From Effrenium voratum (lineage: Eukaryota; Sar; Dinophyceae; Suessiales; Symbiodiniaceae): a stretch of DNA of 64,000 nt. The stretch is taken from positions 390,489 to 454,488 of the forward strand of contig CAUJNA010001757.1 of NCBI GenBank assembly GCA_963377175.1, given 5' to 3'. Positions within the stretch are counted from its first letter, which is position 1; every line of letters starts with the position of its first letter. The notes beneath the pieces were generated by a model that was not told where the DNA came from, did no database searches, and saw nothing but the letters and a program-made list of their open reading frames with translations. Below, one piece after another: positions 54,001 through 64,000 of the stretch. The position numbers and the translations under genes were made by a program.

Positions 54001-54085
54001 AAAAAACCAAGAATTACTAGGGCTTTGGGATTCCCAGCAAAAAACAAGAATTCCTAAGTAAAACCAAGAAAGCCAAGACTTGAGA

Positions 54086-54132
54086 AAACCAAGAATCCAA
54101 GATTTCTCCTGAAAATCTTGGATTCTTGGTTT
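54086..54132. repeat. Perfect 20-bp hairpin
   Basis: Arms at 54086-54105 and 54113-54132 are exact complements, built on CCAAGAATCCAAGAT, with a 7-base loop. CCAAGAA words occur several more times upstream (54,005-54,090), so this may be the end of a small repeat family. Confidence 0.8.
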
Positions 54133-54349
54133 CTGCAAGGTTTAATTTCGATTTTGAATAAGAACATAAAGAAGAACTCTTTCAAATATGGTAATATACA
54201 CAAAATTCAAAGAAGGAATAACTCAATTGGGTATTTTTATCCGCAGTTTTGATGCAAATAAGAAACTGTGCCCGTAAACGAGTTGTAATAAGGCCAAAAT
54301 TGAATTGCAACGTCCATGTTAAATAGAATGTACTTGCACATGGGTTTCT

Positions 54350-54660
54350 ATTGCAAAGCCTGTGATAAGGCTCATTAAAGCTGCTTATAAGGCTCCTGAG
54401 AAAGCTACTGCTGCCATTCCTTAGAAAGCTCCTTACCAAGCTCCTTCTGCAATCCCTTGTAAGGCACACTGCGTAGCTCCTTCCAAGGCTTCATATAAGG
54501 TGCCTTATGAAGCTCCATAATGAAGCTCCTTATAAAGCTTGTAAAGCTCCTTGCCTGGCCCTTTAAAATCTCCAAAATTCAGCTACTTCAGAAGTTCCTT
54601 ACAAGGCGCTTATTGCTCCCTTCCGGGCTCTGCCGGAAAAGGCGCTCCCTGGACAAGTAA
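54350..54660. repeat. Degenerate AAGCTCCTTA repeat
   Basis: AAGCTCCTT or AAGGCTCCT-like words recur at short, uneven spacing across about 250 bp. No frame is maintained. Confidence 0.55.
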
Positions 54661-54800
54661 TATGCCAGTTTCATGCCACCGCCCAATTTCTTCTTGATCT
54701 TCCCAAACTCTTCACGCAAGTTCACCTTCTTTGCCTTTGAAGCTTCAGCACAGGCAGCAGCAAGTTCAGCTTTAGCTTTTCCATCATCATGATCCATCAT
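54588..54800 (-). CDS. Small Lys/Ala-rich ORF, possible 3' exon
   Basis: 70 residues starting MMDHDDGKAKAELAAACAEA, helical and rich in Lys, Ala and Glu. Its ATG overlaps the stop of the ORF at 54797-55909, so it may be a separate short ORF or the last exon of that gene in another frame. No family is recognised. Confidence 0.3.
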   Translation of the reverse strand: MMDHDDGKAKAELAAACAEASKAKKVNLREEFGKIKKKLGGGMKLAYYLSRERLFRQSPEGSNKRLVRNF

Positions 54801-56763
54801 CGCAACTCAAAGGCCAGCACCAGTTTCATGACGTGGTGCAAAGGCAGCTGCTCCTCTGCTGACTGGCTCCATGGCTTCCAGCGGCTGAACTTTGGCAAGG
54901 TCTGCTTGATCTGGAAACCTGCCAAATCAAACAAACAAAGCCCACACATCTTCAGCTGTGCATGACCCGTCCATCCCCAGATCCTGCCTGACGCACCCCC
55001 ACAAGTTATGGAAAGGAACACAGCTTTCGGCATAGTGTTGAAAATCGAGATCTTCTGTTCCAAAGGGGCGATACGACAGTCCCACAGATATGTGTTATGC
55101 ATCTGGGCTTGTAACAGAACTGAACCAGCAGTGTGCTGAAGTGCCAGGCGAACGTCTCGCACAGAACGGTGGAATACATCCCAGCGACACTGAATGAGGC
55201 GTTGGAGATGGTGAATTGCGTATCCACAGCCAGCTGCCCCGACGGATCCCTGGTCCAGCTGCACAACCAGAAGCGGAAGATTGTCATGCCACCCGGCATC
55301 GCTTGGCAAAAGCAATGCGCGGCTGCCATCTGACTTCTGAATACTTGCAACTTGCTTTCTGCTGCCAGGCACTGGCTCCAGGGACCGTGTTTCACCTGGG
55401 CCGACAGGAGAAAGCACGATATTGTCAGGGACACGGAAATAGTCCAGATCACGAACACGCCCGCAAGTCACCAAGTGAAGTTGATGTGAAATGGCCTGCA
55501 GCTGTCTGTGTGAAGAAAGCCGCTTCACCTTGTTGTCCTGGGCCAACAAAGCGATGGGGTCAGCCAGCTCCATCTCGTCTGGCTTGATCTTGTTGCTCCC
55601 GGTTGGCAAAATCAGCTGGATCTGGCAGTGGCTAGCAGTGTCATTTTCATGGCTGTAAATAACACCAACAAGCACGTCTTTGCACGAATGGGTGCTCCCA
55701 TCAGTTGCCAGATTGAAGCGCCGCACGCCTTGCAGGCTGAAGTTGAGCCTCGCGTCATAGATCAGCTGCATGCTGCGGGCCCAGGAGTCAACAGTGTTGC
55801 CATGGCAACCAGCTGCAACTGACAACGCCGGGTTGTCGAAAGACAAGCACTGCCTGTCGCATGCTTGTTCCAGCCCTGGCAGCTGACTGCGCGACTTCCC
55901 AAATTGCATCTGGTTGCACCCTGGTCACCTGAAGCTCAGCTCGCTCACGGCCCCGAGCTGGAAAGGCTTTATCCACCGAGTGTCGGGTAAAATGCACAGA
56001 CACGATGAACAACTGCAACTCTGAAGCCAAAAACTTCACCACTGACTGCTGAACGTTCTTCAACAGCAACACAGCCCTGTCTCACCAATTTGCGGGAACG
56101 CTCTGCGCCTGTCAAAAAAAAGAGTTCCGCCCCAGCGTGATAACGTTCTGTCAAACGCCCTGCATCAGCCATTGTGTCCCAGCGTCCAGACCACGCCTGA
56201 AATATAGCCATGTGCCACATCTGCAACCCACGCCACAGACCGTGCACGACCGCCCGGGGCCACCGCCACGCCACCGTCAGCGGCATCATGCTCCCAACCT
56301 CCAAATTCACCGGCTGTGACAATGTCTGGGCAAGCCTGGCAACAATGGACTTGAGCATGGTCTGCATGTGTGTCACAACGGTCGCTGTCCGGCTGAGAGT
56401 TGGTGAAAGTAAAATATTAAGACTGCAAGGGTGCTGGCAACATTCTCATCCAGAGCTCCTGCTGGTACGAAAATGGAAGCAAAATGCGTTCCGGGGCTGG
56501 AGCAGTTCTGACTGTTGCACAGAGTTTATGAACAGTTTGCTCCACTTGAAAAAGGGACGCGTCTCGCCCGCTGATTTCATCTCATCATACATGTAGCTGA
56601 GGGTCCACCAAATCTGCACATCCTCAATGTCAGCCCGCCTTACCTGAAAGCCTGCTTTCGAGGGAAAGCCCGGATCTTCATCAAGAACCAATTGTTTGCG
56701 CTCGGAGGTCAGCAACACTTCACGTCCAAGTGGCACACGAGCCATGGCAGTGAACCAAAGCAA
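54797..56763 (-). CDS. Probable multi-exon gene, unknown protein
   Basis: The best piece is a 370-residue frame (54797-55909) with FNLATDGSTHSCKDVLVGV, LLVVQLDQGSVGAAG and WDVFHRSVRDVRLA. Upstream, frames at 55969-56376 and 56446-56763 also read like folded protein (DIEDVQIWWTLSYMYDEMK) but lie in other frames, as expected for exons. I could not fix the splice sites. Dinoflagellate introns often lack GT-AG. From memory, proteins with the ATDGS...DQG...GAAG layout are a large hypothetical family in dinoflagellates, and the two Asp-containing blocks could belong to a transposase-like fold, but this is a guess. No catalytic function can be assigned. Confidence 0.5.
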
Positions 56764-57306
56764 CTGTCAGAGTGTCATGGTTTCCCATTTATGACATTAA
56801 TTGATGAGCCTAGAACACATGTGAAGAGACGCAATCACTGTTGTGAATCTCCAACACATCCTCAAGATTGACACTGTCGCAATCACAATGCGAGGCGATT
56901 GATCATTGATGTGTAAATCTGACTCCCCAGCCCGAGATTGCAGCATGAATCAATGATGAAGTTCATGTGCAGCAAACGCGCCCGCAATAATCAATGAATC
57001 AACATGCAAAATACGTTCAACTAATTGCGAGGTTTCAAGGTTCAAAGTAACGAGGTCAAGTCAAGAATCAGTGCATGGTGAACTCGATTGCAATCACGGA
57101 AGTCCCGCACACTTGACAATAATAGCCATAACAACCGCACTGTCTTTGTCACTGTTCCTGCACATCTCGTGCACGAGATGAATAACCCCACTAGCCCAGC
57201 CCAGGCAGGACACATTGCAATGCACTGACTGGTGATTCTCTGCAGTTCCCGCACTTACTGTCAATGTAACAAATAATTGATAAGGCAACAGCATTTTGTG
57301 GACATG

Positions 57307-58035
57307 TCACGACTGCCAGGAATCCAGGAGTGCATCTATAACAGCTTCCCCGAATTGAGCCGAATACTCTTGCGATTGGCGCAAGAGCTCCGGCACACCT
57401 GTGAAACTTCCGTCAAGATCTCTTGTCACAAGGCTGGTGCCATCAGAATGACAACCAGGGCGCTGACGAGCCAGCCGGCTCACGAAAGGGCGGCTACTCC
57501 ACAGCTGCAAAGGCTTCAAAGATGCTCCGCCGAAGCAAGCGTGGTAAGTTGTTGTTTTCTTGGATTGGAGGAATGCAAGAGTCCCCCTCATAGGAGCTGA
57601 CACTGGCATGCAGCTGTTGAGGGGCTGCTCAAGGACTTCTTGGGTGTCCTGCAGAGCACCAAGAAGTAGCGTCATTGCGCCCACGTCAGCCAAAGCGTTT
57701 CCCACTTGCACAAACCGACGGGACTCATCGCCTAGAAAAAAGCTATTGAAGTCTCTCAAGGACACGGACCTGCGAAGAACGACAAACGAACTGGTGACAG
57801 GCAGTCGTGAGCAAAGCTGAGTCCATGAAGGCGACAATGGATGGCTGCCTTGGACAGATTCCCCGTGCCACAGGCAAACTCGATGTACTGAGCAAACGCC
57901 CGGCCCAACCTCCTGTTCTGGCGGCTCTTCAAAATCAGTGCCATCAGCATCTTCACCAGTGGCCACCCTGTCATGAACGGAAAAGCCATCGAACAGGCCA
58001 AACAATCTGAGAGCGACCTTCACTGAGCATGTCAT
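57307..58035 (-). CDS. Unknown protein, 242-residue open frame
   Basis: An open frame starting MTCSVKVALRLFGLFDGF and ending in LDSWQS. The C-terminal two thirds look protein-like (RRFVQVGNALADVGAMTLLL, ARQRPGCHSDG). A preceding frame (57971-58219) with DISWNDKQEQAAIL could be an upstream exon. No known domain. It lies upstream, on the same strand, of the gene at 54797-56763 and could be part of the same locus. Confidence 0.45.
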   Translation of the reverse strand: MTCSVKVALRLFGLFDGFSVHDRVATGEDADGTDFEEPPEQEVGPGVCSVHRVCLWHGESVQGSHPLSPSWTQLCSRLPVTSSFVVLRRSVSLRDFNSFFLGDESRRFVQVGNALADVGAMTLLLGALQDTQEVLEQPLNSCMPVSAPMRGTLAFLQSKKTTTYHACFGGASLKPLQLWSSRPFVSRLARQRPGCHSDGTSLVTRDLDGSFTGVPELLRQSQEYSAQFGEAVIDALLDSWQS

Positions 58036-58499
58036 CGTACGCCCGCCACTGCTCCAGCTGGGCTAGAATTGCTGCTTGCTCCTGCTTATCATTCCAGCTG
58101 ATATCACCACCGGACAAGGGGAACATGTCCATGCCAGTGAACATACCCAGGCCCACCTGATGGCAGCTTGTCATAAATTTACGCTCGACTTCCAAGTTCG
58201 CAGCCGGCTGCAAGCGCAAGAGCTGTTGCAGGTGCTGCGTGCAGCCGTTGCTGAGCCCTTGCCAGCATCATCAGTGTGGTATGAGGCAGCATGTGTCACA
58301 GGTCCATTGCCCACAAGCTCCCAATGAGCATCAGCATGGCTCGTCCGCCGCAGATTGCTTTCTCGCATATGGCGACACTTCGGCTGGGTGTCGTGCCATC
58401 ATCTGCAGTCAATGACATTGGCGAACATGGCATGAGGGCAGGCCACAGCATTGGCCAAATGAGTCACCTACAGTCTGCAATGATGCACAACACTATCAA

Positions 58500-58590
58500 A
58501 CTAGCCTAAATAGTCTTAAATGTGACATTTTTAGCCATTTTGAAACATTTTTACACCATTTTAACCTGAAATAAGAAATTTTAGGCAAAA
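58500..58590. other. AT-rich spacer
   Basis: CATTTTTA-type words around a short non-coding stretch. Nothing recognised. Confidence 0.3.
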
Positions 58591-58594
58591 ACTT

Positions 58595-58820
58595 ATTAGG
58601 GTTTAGGGTCTTGGATGTAATTCAATTTAATAGTATTGGCTGGTGAGGCGTCACAGTTCTCACGCAGATGTGTTGGATTATGATGTGTAGGCCCTATAGT
58701 GCGACAACGTTTAGGGTTTAGGGTTGTGTGGTCCAACGGCGTTTAGGGTTTAGGGTTTGCGTTTACATTTGGGGTTGACAGTGGTGAGGCGCTGCAACAC
58801 CGTTTGAGATTTAGGGCTAT
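58595..58820 (+). repeat. Interstitial telomere-like TTTAGGG repeats
   Basis: TTTAGGG dimers at about 58,709-58,724 and 58,741-58,757, with single or near copies at about 58,600 and 58,808. Two of the dimers follow an ACG or GGCG phrase, so the telomere-type words are part of a larger imperfect repeat that also contains GTGCGACAACGTTTAGG-like sequence. TTTAGGG is the telomere repeat I associate with dinoflagellates and plants. Confidence 0.7.
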
Positions 58821-58829
58821 ATTGCAACA

Positions 58830-59700
58830 ACATTTCGGAATAAGCCTGCAAAATTACAAACTGCTGCATGTAACAATCACAACAGGTTCAGGCCAGGTTG
58901 CAACTGCTAACCACAGGGTGGTTCTAAGAGGAAGGTGCTGCACATTGGTAATACACTGAAGTTAAAATAAGCGTGATTCAGAATGGTTGGACCTTCATTG
59001 ATGATAATGATGCTGCAAACAGCGACGGACCTGTACTGTGGCATACATTTGATCATGAACACAGCAAACAACACGCAAACCAATTCGCACAAGCCTTGTC
59101 AGAAGGCGCCAGAGATTGACAATGATCCCAGTCCACCTGAGCATGTGAAACAATGAAACACTGACAAGTTAATCCTGGGACTCAGAGCAGGGCGAGTTGG
59201 TGGGGGCATCGTTGTGTTGACCTCGCAGCTCAACCATCAACCAGTGCATGCTGGCACACTCTTGCACAAAACAGCTGGCTGTGACAACAGCTGAGCAACC
59301 TGATTTTCGTCCTCACCCGGGTACAGCGACATCTTCAGATGTGGGATGGATCAGTGATCTGCCACATGAAAAGAGACATTCAATGAGACAGGCGGCATCA
59401 GACAGCCATGTGATGGGTGGTTTAGCATACAACATCCTTCTGCTACTGGTTCGTGGACTGTCACTGTCTGACTCACTGTCACTGTCTGACTGCTTTCACT
59501 GATGCAGATGCACCATCTCATGTGTTCCACACATGAATGAATATCCGTGCAGACAGCTCAGCACCAGCCATGCAGGTTAGCAAGCACAATTTATTGAAAA
59601 AAACATGATTACCTGGCAACAACATTAATTCGCTTCTGACGTGACAGTCAGATATCAATATTCAAAGCTGGCACTGTCTTTGATTCAAACTGGCTCACCA
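58830..59700. other. No recognisable gene
   Basis: Only short frames. A 15-bp direct repeat (CTGTCTGACTCACTG-like) occurs at 59,458-59,495. Confidence 0.35.
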
Positions 59701-59718
59701 AGACTAAGTCTCAAAAAG

Positions 59719-60552
59719 TCAGACGACAACTTCAGGGCTGTCAGCGCCAGTTGCAGCGATGTCGTCGGGCACACCCTGCCACCCATCCTGCTCCCCGTCG
59801 AGAGCATCAGGCACCGCCATGCACCGGAAAGGGCACCACCCCTCAGGGCGTCCACCTATCCCACGTTTGGTGGACACAAGCGGTGTGGAACACATGCCCG
59901 CAGGGTGTCTTGCGAAACATCGCCTGTTGGCACACAACACAGGTGCCGACCTCAACCTCCTCCTCCTCACCAACCTCAGCCGCATCCAACACCGCATCTG
60001 GTTGGGGCTCGTCGCCAGCCGGCAGGGACTCAGACTGGGTCTGCTCCTCCACGTTCAGCTCACTTCTGGCCATCGTCACTTCCCACATCCTGCGGCAACA
60101 GCGTTGCAAACACCCCCTGCAAGCCCTATTCACTCAACAACCATGACTGACCCTCACATCTTCTTAAGATTCTTAAGGTTGACAAGCGCCCAAACCCCTT
60201 TCAGAAATTTGGATCAAAAAGGGACATTTGCGAGGGCAAGCGGCATGAGCGGCATCGCCGCCCTCTTGGCTGCAGGAATCACCGGCTGCGGTGGCTGCAC
60301 TGGCTGCGCTGGTGGGAAGGTCCTTTGCCTGGGGGCGGCTTTGGCAAACACGGCTGCTTTGGGCACATTCAAGAAAGCTCCCGGGACTGCTGGCGCTGGG
60401 GCCGGTGGCGCTGGGACTGCTTGCACTGGGGCTGACAGCCTCGCAGTCTGTGCAGGCTGATGTCCCGCCGGCGCACCAGGAGCGGCACTGTGAACGCCCC
60501 CAAGCTTGGCGGCTGGTGCCTGCACAGTCTTCGGGGTGTCAGTCAGGGTCAA
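59719..60552 (-). CDS. RING-type zinc-finger gene, at least two exons
   Basis: The minus frame at 59843-60133 holds an acidic stretch (GEEEEVEVGTC), then CVVCQQAMF, CGHVFHTAC and WDRW. This is the first three quarters of a RING-H2 finger. The closing Cys pair appears as WCPFRCMAVPD in the next frame (59719-59997), so an indel or a tiny intron lies near 59,865. The upstream frame 60214-60552 is Ala/Pro/Gln-rich and is probably the exon before it. RING-H2 proteins usually act as E3 ubiquitin ligases; no substrate can be inferred. The last Cys pair is C-X3-C instead of C-X2-C. Confidence 0.55.
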
Positions 60553-60669
60553 TCGCAGGTACCATGCAAAATTGAATCATTAAAAAACCTCAAATATAAG
60601 ATTGTTGCATGTACCGCCCCAGTGGGTGAACGCGATCTGCTCACCTTGTTTCCTGATCATCAATGACAC

Positions 60670-60950
60670 TTGGCACGAACAAACCTCGTCAGATCACCGT
60701 CGCCCAGAGCATTGCCGCCAAACCTCCGCGTCTGGACACGGAGGCCGGAGCCAGCAGGCTCGTGTCTGAGCGCTCAAATGAGCACCCCACTGCGCTGTGA
60801 TGAACTTGTCCGGGCTGATAGTGATGAGCTAGAACGCATACTGAGAGAAGGCCGCAACGAAAATGCGTTTGGTCCTGCTTTTCCTGTTGCAAGTTCGCTG
60901 TTGTCAAATCGCGCAACCTGGGGGCGCTGCAATCTGTAAGCCACAGTGTG
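60670..60950 (-). CDS. Possible exon, diverged copy of 62,520-62,660
   Basis: The plus-strand phrases GTCGCCCAGAGC and GACACGGAGGCC recur with few changes at 62,572-62,630 (GTCGCCCAGGGC, ACATGGAGGCC). Open frames exist on minus, but no domain is recognised. It may be a duplicated exon of the neighbouring RING-type gene or of a gene family. Confidence 0.3.
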
Positions 60951-61229
60951 ACAGATTCTCAGATGTTTGCTGCAGCCGGTGAGATGATGTGTATGGCCTG
61001 AAACACTGTGCAACACCAGTGTAGTATATACACCCTCATCACTCTCAGCAGGCTGGCCAAAAACACTGCACATTGACCATGCCCTCTGCCTGTGCTTGTG
61101 ACCATCTGCACAGTCCGTCCAATGTGACTCGTGGAAAAAATCCATGACATGACCTCCTTCCTGCTGGTGGCCAATGCCAGGCAGTTTATTGATGTCACAT
61201 GCCATGGGTTCCCCATGACGCCGTGGCAA

Positions 61230-62410
61230 ATGACCCCAGCACCGTGCGTGGTAATGCTCGACTTGTCATGCTCTCCCTGGAGTCAAGTCAATATGGATCA
61301 GCTCAGGTCTGAAGCCTGGCAACGATTGAACTTCAAAATTCAGCTGACTCAGATTCAGCGATGTAGTCTGGCTTGGCAAAAGACACAACTAGTAACAGTG
61401 TAAATTAGCAAGTATACTAAGCCAAGAAACTGAACTGATGCTTCACTCCACGCATCTCACGATATGTATGAGTACATGAGTGCGGTTCGATCTGAAAAGC
61501 GTGAGCACACGGACAGATAGGACGCACTCGTTTGGCTTTAATGCTCGCAAAGCCAAAACTTGTCACCCCGCCTTGTAAAGCATGCGGCTCAGGAAGGGAT
61601 ATGGGCATGGCGACCAACTCCTGGCCACGAACAAATATGAAGTATGAATGTGTCTCCACCAAACCTCTAAATCAGCAAATTGAGCGGGCCTTGAGCTCGG
61701 GCTTCAAACTCCACGCAGCGACCCAGTGGACATCACAATCAGAACTTGATCCAACAGCAAGCTTGCAAGCTGCAAACTAGTACATGTGGGCAACGCAAGA
61801 CACTGAAGGCCGGGCAAGCTGCAGCAGCACCACCTTTGCAGGTGTGAAATTCAACGCGCGTGAATCAAAGGATGATCATGAGCAGAATGAGCACAAGACT
61901 GTCATGGTTGCCACGCTTGGCAACTTGATTCATTAGATGACGGACACTGCAGCAATTTTCTCACATCAATGCGGCACCAAGCCAGCGATTCAACCTGTCT
62001 GACACATCGCGGCCTCCAATGGCCTCTAGTCTAAAGCTGCGGCCCCAATGGCCCAAATGACGAAGCCATTGCCAAAATGAATCGAAGCCAGTCAGCATGT
62101 GTCTGCCTGAAATCGCCTGCCACCTCATCACCGGCCAAGTTGCCAAGCTCGTCGAACCTGTTACATTCAACATCTCAGTGTCAGACTGGACAGATGCTGC
62201 CGGGCCGGCAACATGACATCATGATGTCATGATGATCTGATGTCACGCGGGGCTACGCCTCTGACTCACTCAAGTCAAGGGCCGTCAAGGCCAAACCAAT
62301 TAAATGACAAGCCAGTCAGCATGTGTCTGCCTGAGTCTGGGAAATTGCCTGCCACCTCATCACTGGCCAAGTTGCCAAGCTCATTGACTGCTAAATTATC
62401 TGGTTGTTGT
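61230..62410. other. No recognisable gene; one local duplication
   Basis: The phrase GCCAGTCAGCATGTGTCTGCC, followed by a CTGCCACCTCATCA segment, occurs near 62,090-62,135 and again near 62,310-62,365, a direct duplication about 220 bp apart. CATGATGTCATGATG lies between. No frame is convincing. Confidence 0.4.
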
Positions 62411-62417
62411 TTTCAAA

Positions 62418-62702
62418 CTACACAGATGCTGCCGGCATCACACCAGGTACAATCCCCAGTGCGAGAAGGCAACCTCGGAGTTGAAGCACTTCCAGGGATA
62501 GTCGTCGGCAAAAGACGCCTGGCACGACCAAACCTGCCCTGCATAGGGAACGCGCAGGCAAAGGACGCCTCCGTCGCCCAGGGCGTTCATCCGCCGGCAG
62601 AGCCACTCCGCGTCTGCACATGGAGGCCAGGTCTGCCGAATGAACTCTCGCAGCTGCTCGCCATGCTTCCCGATGAGCTTCCGCTGCGCAATCCTGGGTC
62701 AC
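62418..62702 (-). CDS. Possible exon, unknown protein
   Basis: Minus frames carry NALGDGGVLCLRVPYAGQVW (about 62,530-62,590) and DDYPWKCFNSEVAFSHW in one reading, which looks like real protein but spans a frame other than the longest one. No domain is recognised. It shares sequence with 60,690-60,790. Confidence 0.3.
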   Translation of the reverse strand: MTQDCAAEAHREAWRAAARVHSADLASMCRRGVALPADERPGRRRRPLPARSLCRAGLVVPGVFCRRLSLEVLQLRGCLLALGIVPGVMPAASV

Positions 62703-63252
62703 ATCGCAGCTGTTTCAAATGTTGAAAATTTGGAACAACAAATGCAAATTGAGAAATTTAAAGTTGACAGGTTGAATCAATTGAAAGGCTAACTGATGTT
62801 GAGTATCTTCAGCACCGGATAGCTGTCAGCTGCTGCAGAACGAAAAGCGCAGCACCCCGTAGTGCCTTGATTGATTTATCGAGCTGGGCCAGAAGTTCAA
62901 TTGACCGCTTCAGTGTTACATGGAGCCCTGCAAAACAGGCCCAAGTAGGCCCGGGGTATGATTTCAGATTTCAATTCAATGCTCATGTCAAGCTAAATCG
63001 AGAAAAGGAAAAAAGCATTGATTGGTCAAGACGTGACACGGCTTTCTCACCTCAGCCACGCCACCAAAGTCGCGGGACTTCTCTGCAGCCAGGCGCAGCA
63101 TCCTGAATCAGGTGAATCCGAGCGAGCCCATTCAAATGACTCAATGAGCTAATCATCAGAACTCAAAAGTACACACATGTCATCGGAACCGTTGACCATT
63201 TTTGTTTATCACGGCTCCAAACCAAATGGTTCAAAACAAACACCAATAAAGA

Positions 63253-63612
63253 CTAAAAATGAAACATCTGATTAATCCGTCTGAGACACTTCTGACAGAG
63301 GCCTTCAGGGTCTCCCGCGCCGTGCTCAGCCACGTGCATCGCCGCCACCGCAGCCGCCTCAGCGTCTTCCACATTGAGGGCCTCCAAATAGCCCATGATC
63401 AAGTCGATGTCCGACGTGGCCTGATGCGCCGCCATTGCGGCGGGCCAAAAAGGCCAGGAGGTGCCGGGCAGGGCCGCTGCTCGTCGAGCCCAAGTCGGGC
63501 GTGATAAATGCACGGCTGCAATCAAGAACTGTCTGTCTGACTGCCACAACTCATGATGACACGTCACATGACCGCCAAGATAGATACTAGAATCAGAATC
63601 AGAACACTGCAA
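63253..63612 (-). CDS. Possible 3' exon, unknown protein
   Basis: A 119-codon frame. The C-terminal 55 codons look protein-like: SDIDLIMGYLEALNVEDAEA, then an Ala/Val/His stretch and CQKCLRRINQMFHF at the end. A CxxC pair is present. No family is recognised. Confidence 0.3.
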   Translation of the reverse strand: MQCSDSDSSIYLGGHVTCHHELWQSDRQFLIAAVHLSRPTWARRAAALPGTSWPFWPAAMAAHQATSDIDLIMGYLEALNVEDAEAAAVAAMHVAEHGAGDPEGLCQKCLRRINQMFHF

Positions 63613-63619
63613 ATTTCAG

Positions 63620-64000
63620 GCGCCCACCGAGATTCAGCTGGATGGAGAGCGCTAATGAGCGGAGCTGCGCTAGCCTGAAAATTTCCGGAAGCAGCAAGAG
63701 TGAGCTCAACGACTGGGCAAGAGCCTCAGCTGAGCTAGTGACCCAAAATAGCAATCGTGGGCTGAGCCTGATGCAACACACAATATCCCTAATAAGTGAG
63801 ATTCCTACATCGTTTGCTGCAGCGGCCTTATCGATGAGCAGTCTCCGAGTCGGGGTCGCGGGTGGCCGGCCAAACAAACATCCTGGTGACAATCTACTAC
63901 TGAGTTGTTGGTCACAATTGGCAATCATTATCAATTGACAGTTGCTTACTGTCTATCTAAAAATCACGGTCACCGTCACAGACAGTCTCAGAGCCAAAAG
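63620..64000. other. No recognisable gene
   Basis: Frames of about 100 codons overlap on both strands without motifs. The window ends in non-coding-looking sequence. Confidence 0.35.

Noticed and set aside
58510..58560. TAGCCATTTTGAAAC as a second spliced-leader relic
   Set aside because: The likeness is limited to about ten bases in AT-rich sequence.
60240..60460. A Gly/Ala-rich plus-strand protein (59759-60460)
   Set aside because: It is the complement of the Ala/Pro-rich minus-strand exon upstream of the RING finger and its composition is explained by that.
1..64000. tRNA, rRNA and CRISPR arrays
   Set aside because: I saw no cloverleaf with tRNA box A/B sequence, no rRNA-like stretch and no regularly spaced repeat-spacer array. 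A tRNA-scan would be needed to exclude a diverged tRNA gene.

Overview
The window looks like repeat-rich nuclear DNA of a dinoflagellate. No single gene proves this. The supporting signs are a Ty1/copia element whose gag carries CCCH zinc fingers, a cytosine-methyltransferase gene built into a non-LTR element (a combination I recall being reported from dinoflagellates), short runs of the TTTAGGG telomere-type repeat, several satellite arrays, and very few confident host genes. I do not assign a genus. A 100-base run of N at 53,901-54,000 is an assembly gap.

Left flank (1-7,084). The first 2 kb hold no gene, only a 60-bp minisatellite. From about 2.6 to 6.3 kb on the minus strand lies an old, broken relative of the large retroelement described next. 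It is split by an AT-rich foldback repeat at 3.35-4.03 kb. At 6.78-7.08 kb, on the plus strand, is the 5' part of a C5 cytosine methyltransferase (DNMT) gene.

The main object (7,085-24,695, minus strand) is a giant, young Ty1/copia-type LTR retrotransposon of 17.6 kb. Its two 351-bp LTRs differ at two positions and it is flanked by TGGGG target duplications. In transcription order it encodes: a coiled-coil gag; a second gag ORF with two CCCH fingers; protease, integrase and the start of RT; the rest of RT, RNase H and a long accessory region; and last an ORF with a KptA/Tpt1-type RNA 2'-phosphotransferase domain. The accessory coding region after RNase H is longer than a whole ordinary copia element. 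The frame changes twice by +1 near domain boundaries and once inside RT. A single in-frame TGA separates the accessory region from the KptA ORF.

The copia element landed inside methyltransferase motif I of the DNMT gene. Removing it together with one TGGGG copy joins the two flanks in frame. The DNMT continues on the plus strand at 24.7-25.8 kb with motifs IV, VI, VIII, IX and X. Decayed non-LTR (LINE) parts follow to about 32.7 kb: RT pieces, a Cys motif and RNase H. The host of the insertion was therefore probably a DNMT-carrying LINE, which makes this a nest of two retroelements.

From 33.4 to 44.6 kb is a graveyard of copia-family fragments in both orientations (gag, protease, RT, post-RNase H domains), with a possible tyrosine-recombinase relic. 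From 44.6 to 48.9 kb I recognise no gene, only a TGTAACG-rich repeat. From 48.9 to 54 kb are two satellite systems, one with 313/465-bp periods and one of about 300-336 bp, and then the gap.

The right end (54.6-64 kb) carries the only likely host genes, all on the minus strand and apparently interrupted by introns: a large unknown protein (54.8-56.8 kb), a 242-residue unknown ORF (57.3-58.0 kb), a RING-type zinc-finger gene (59.7-60.6 kb) and possible exons further right. Telomere-like TTTAGGG repeats lie between them at 58.6-58.8 kb.
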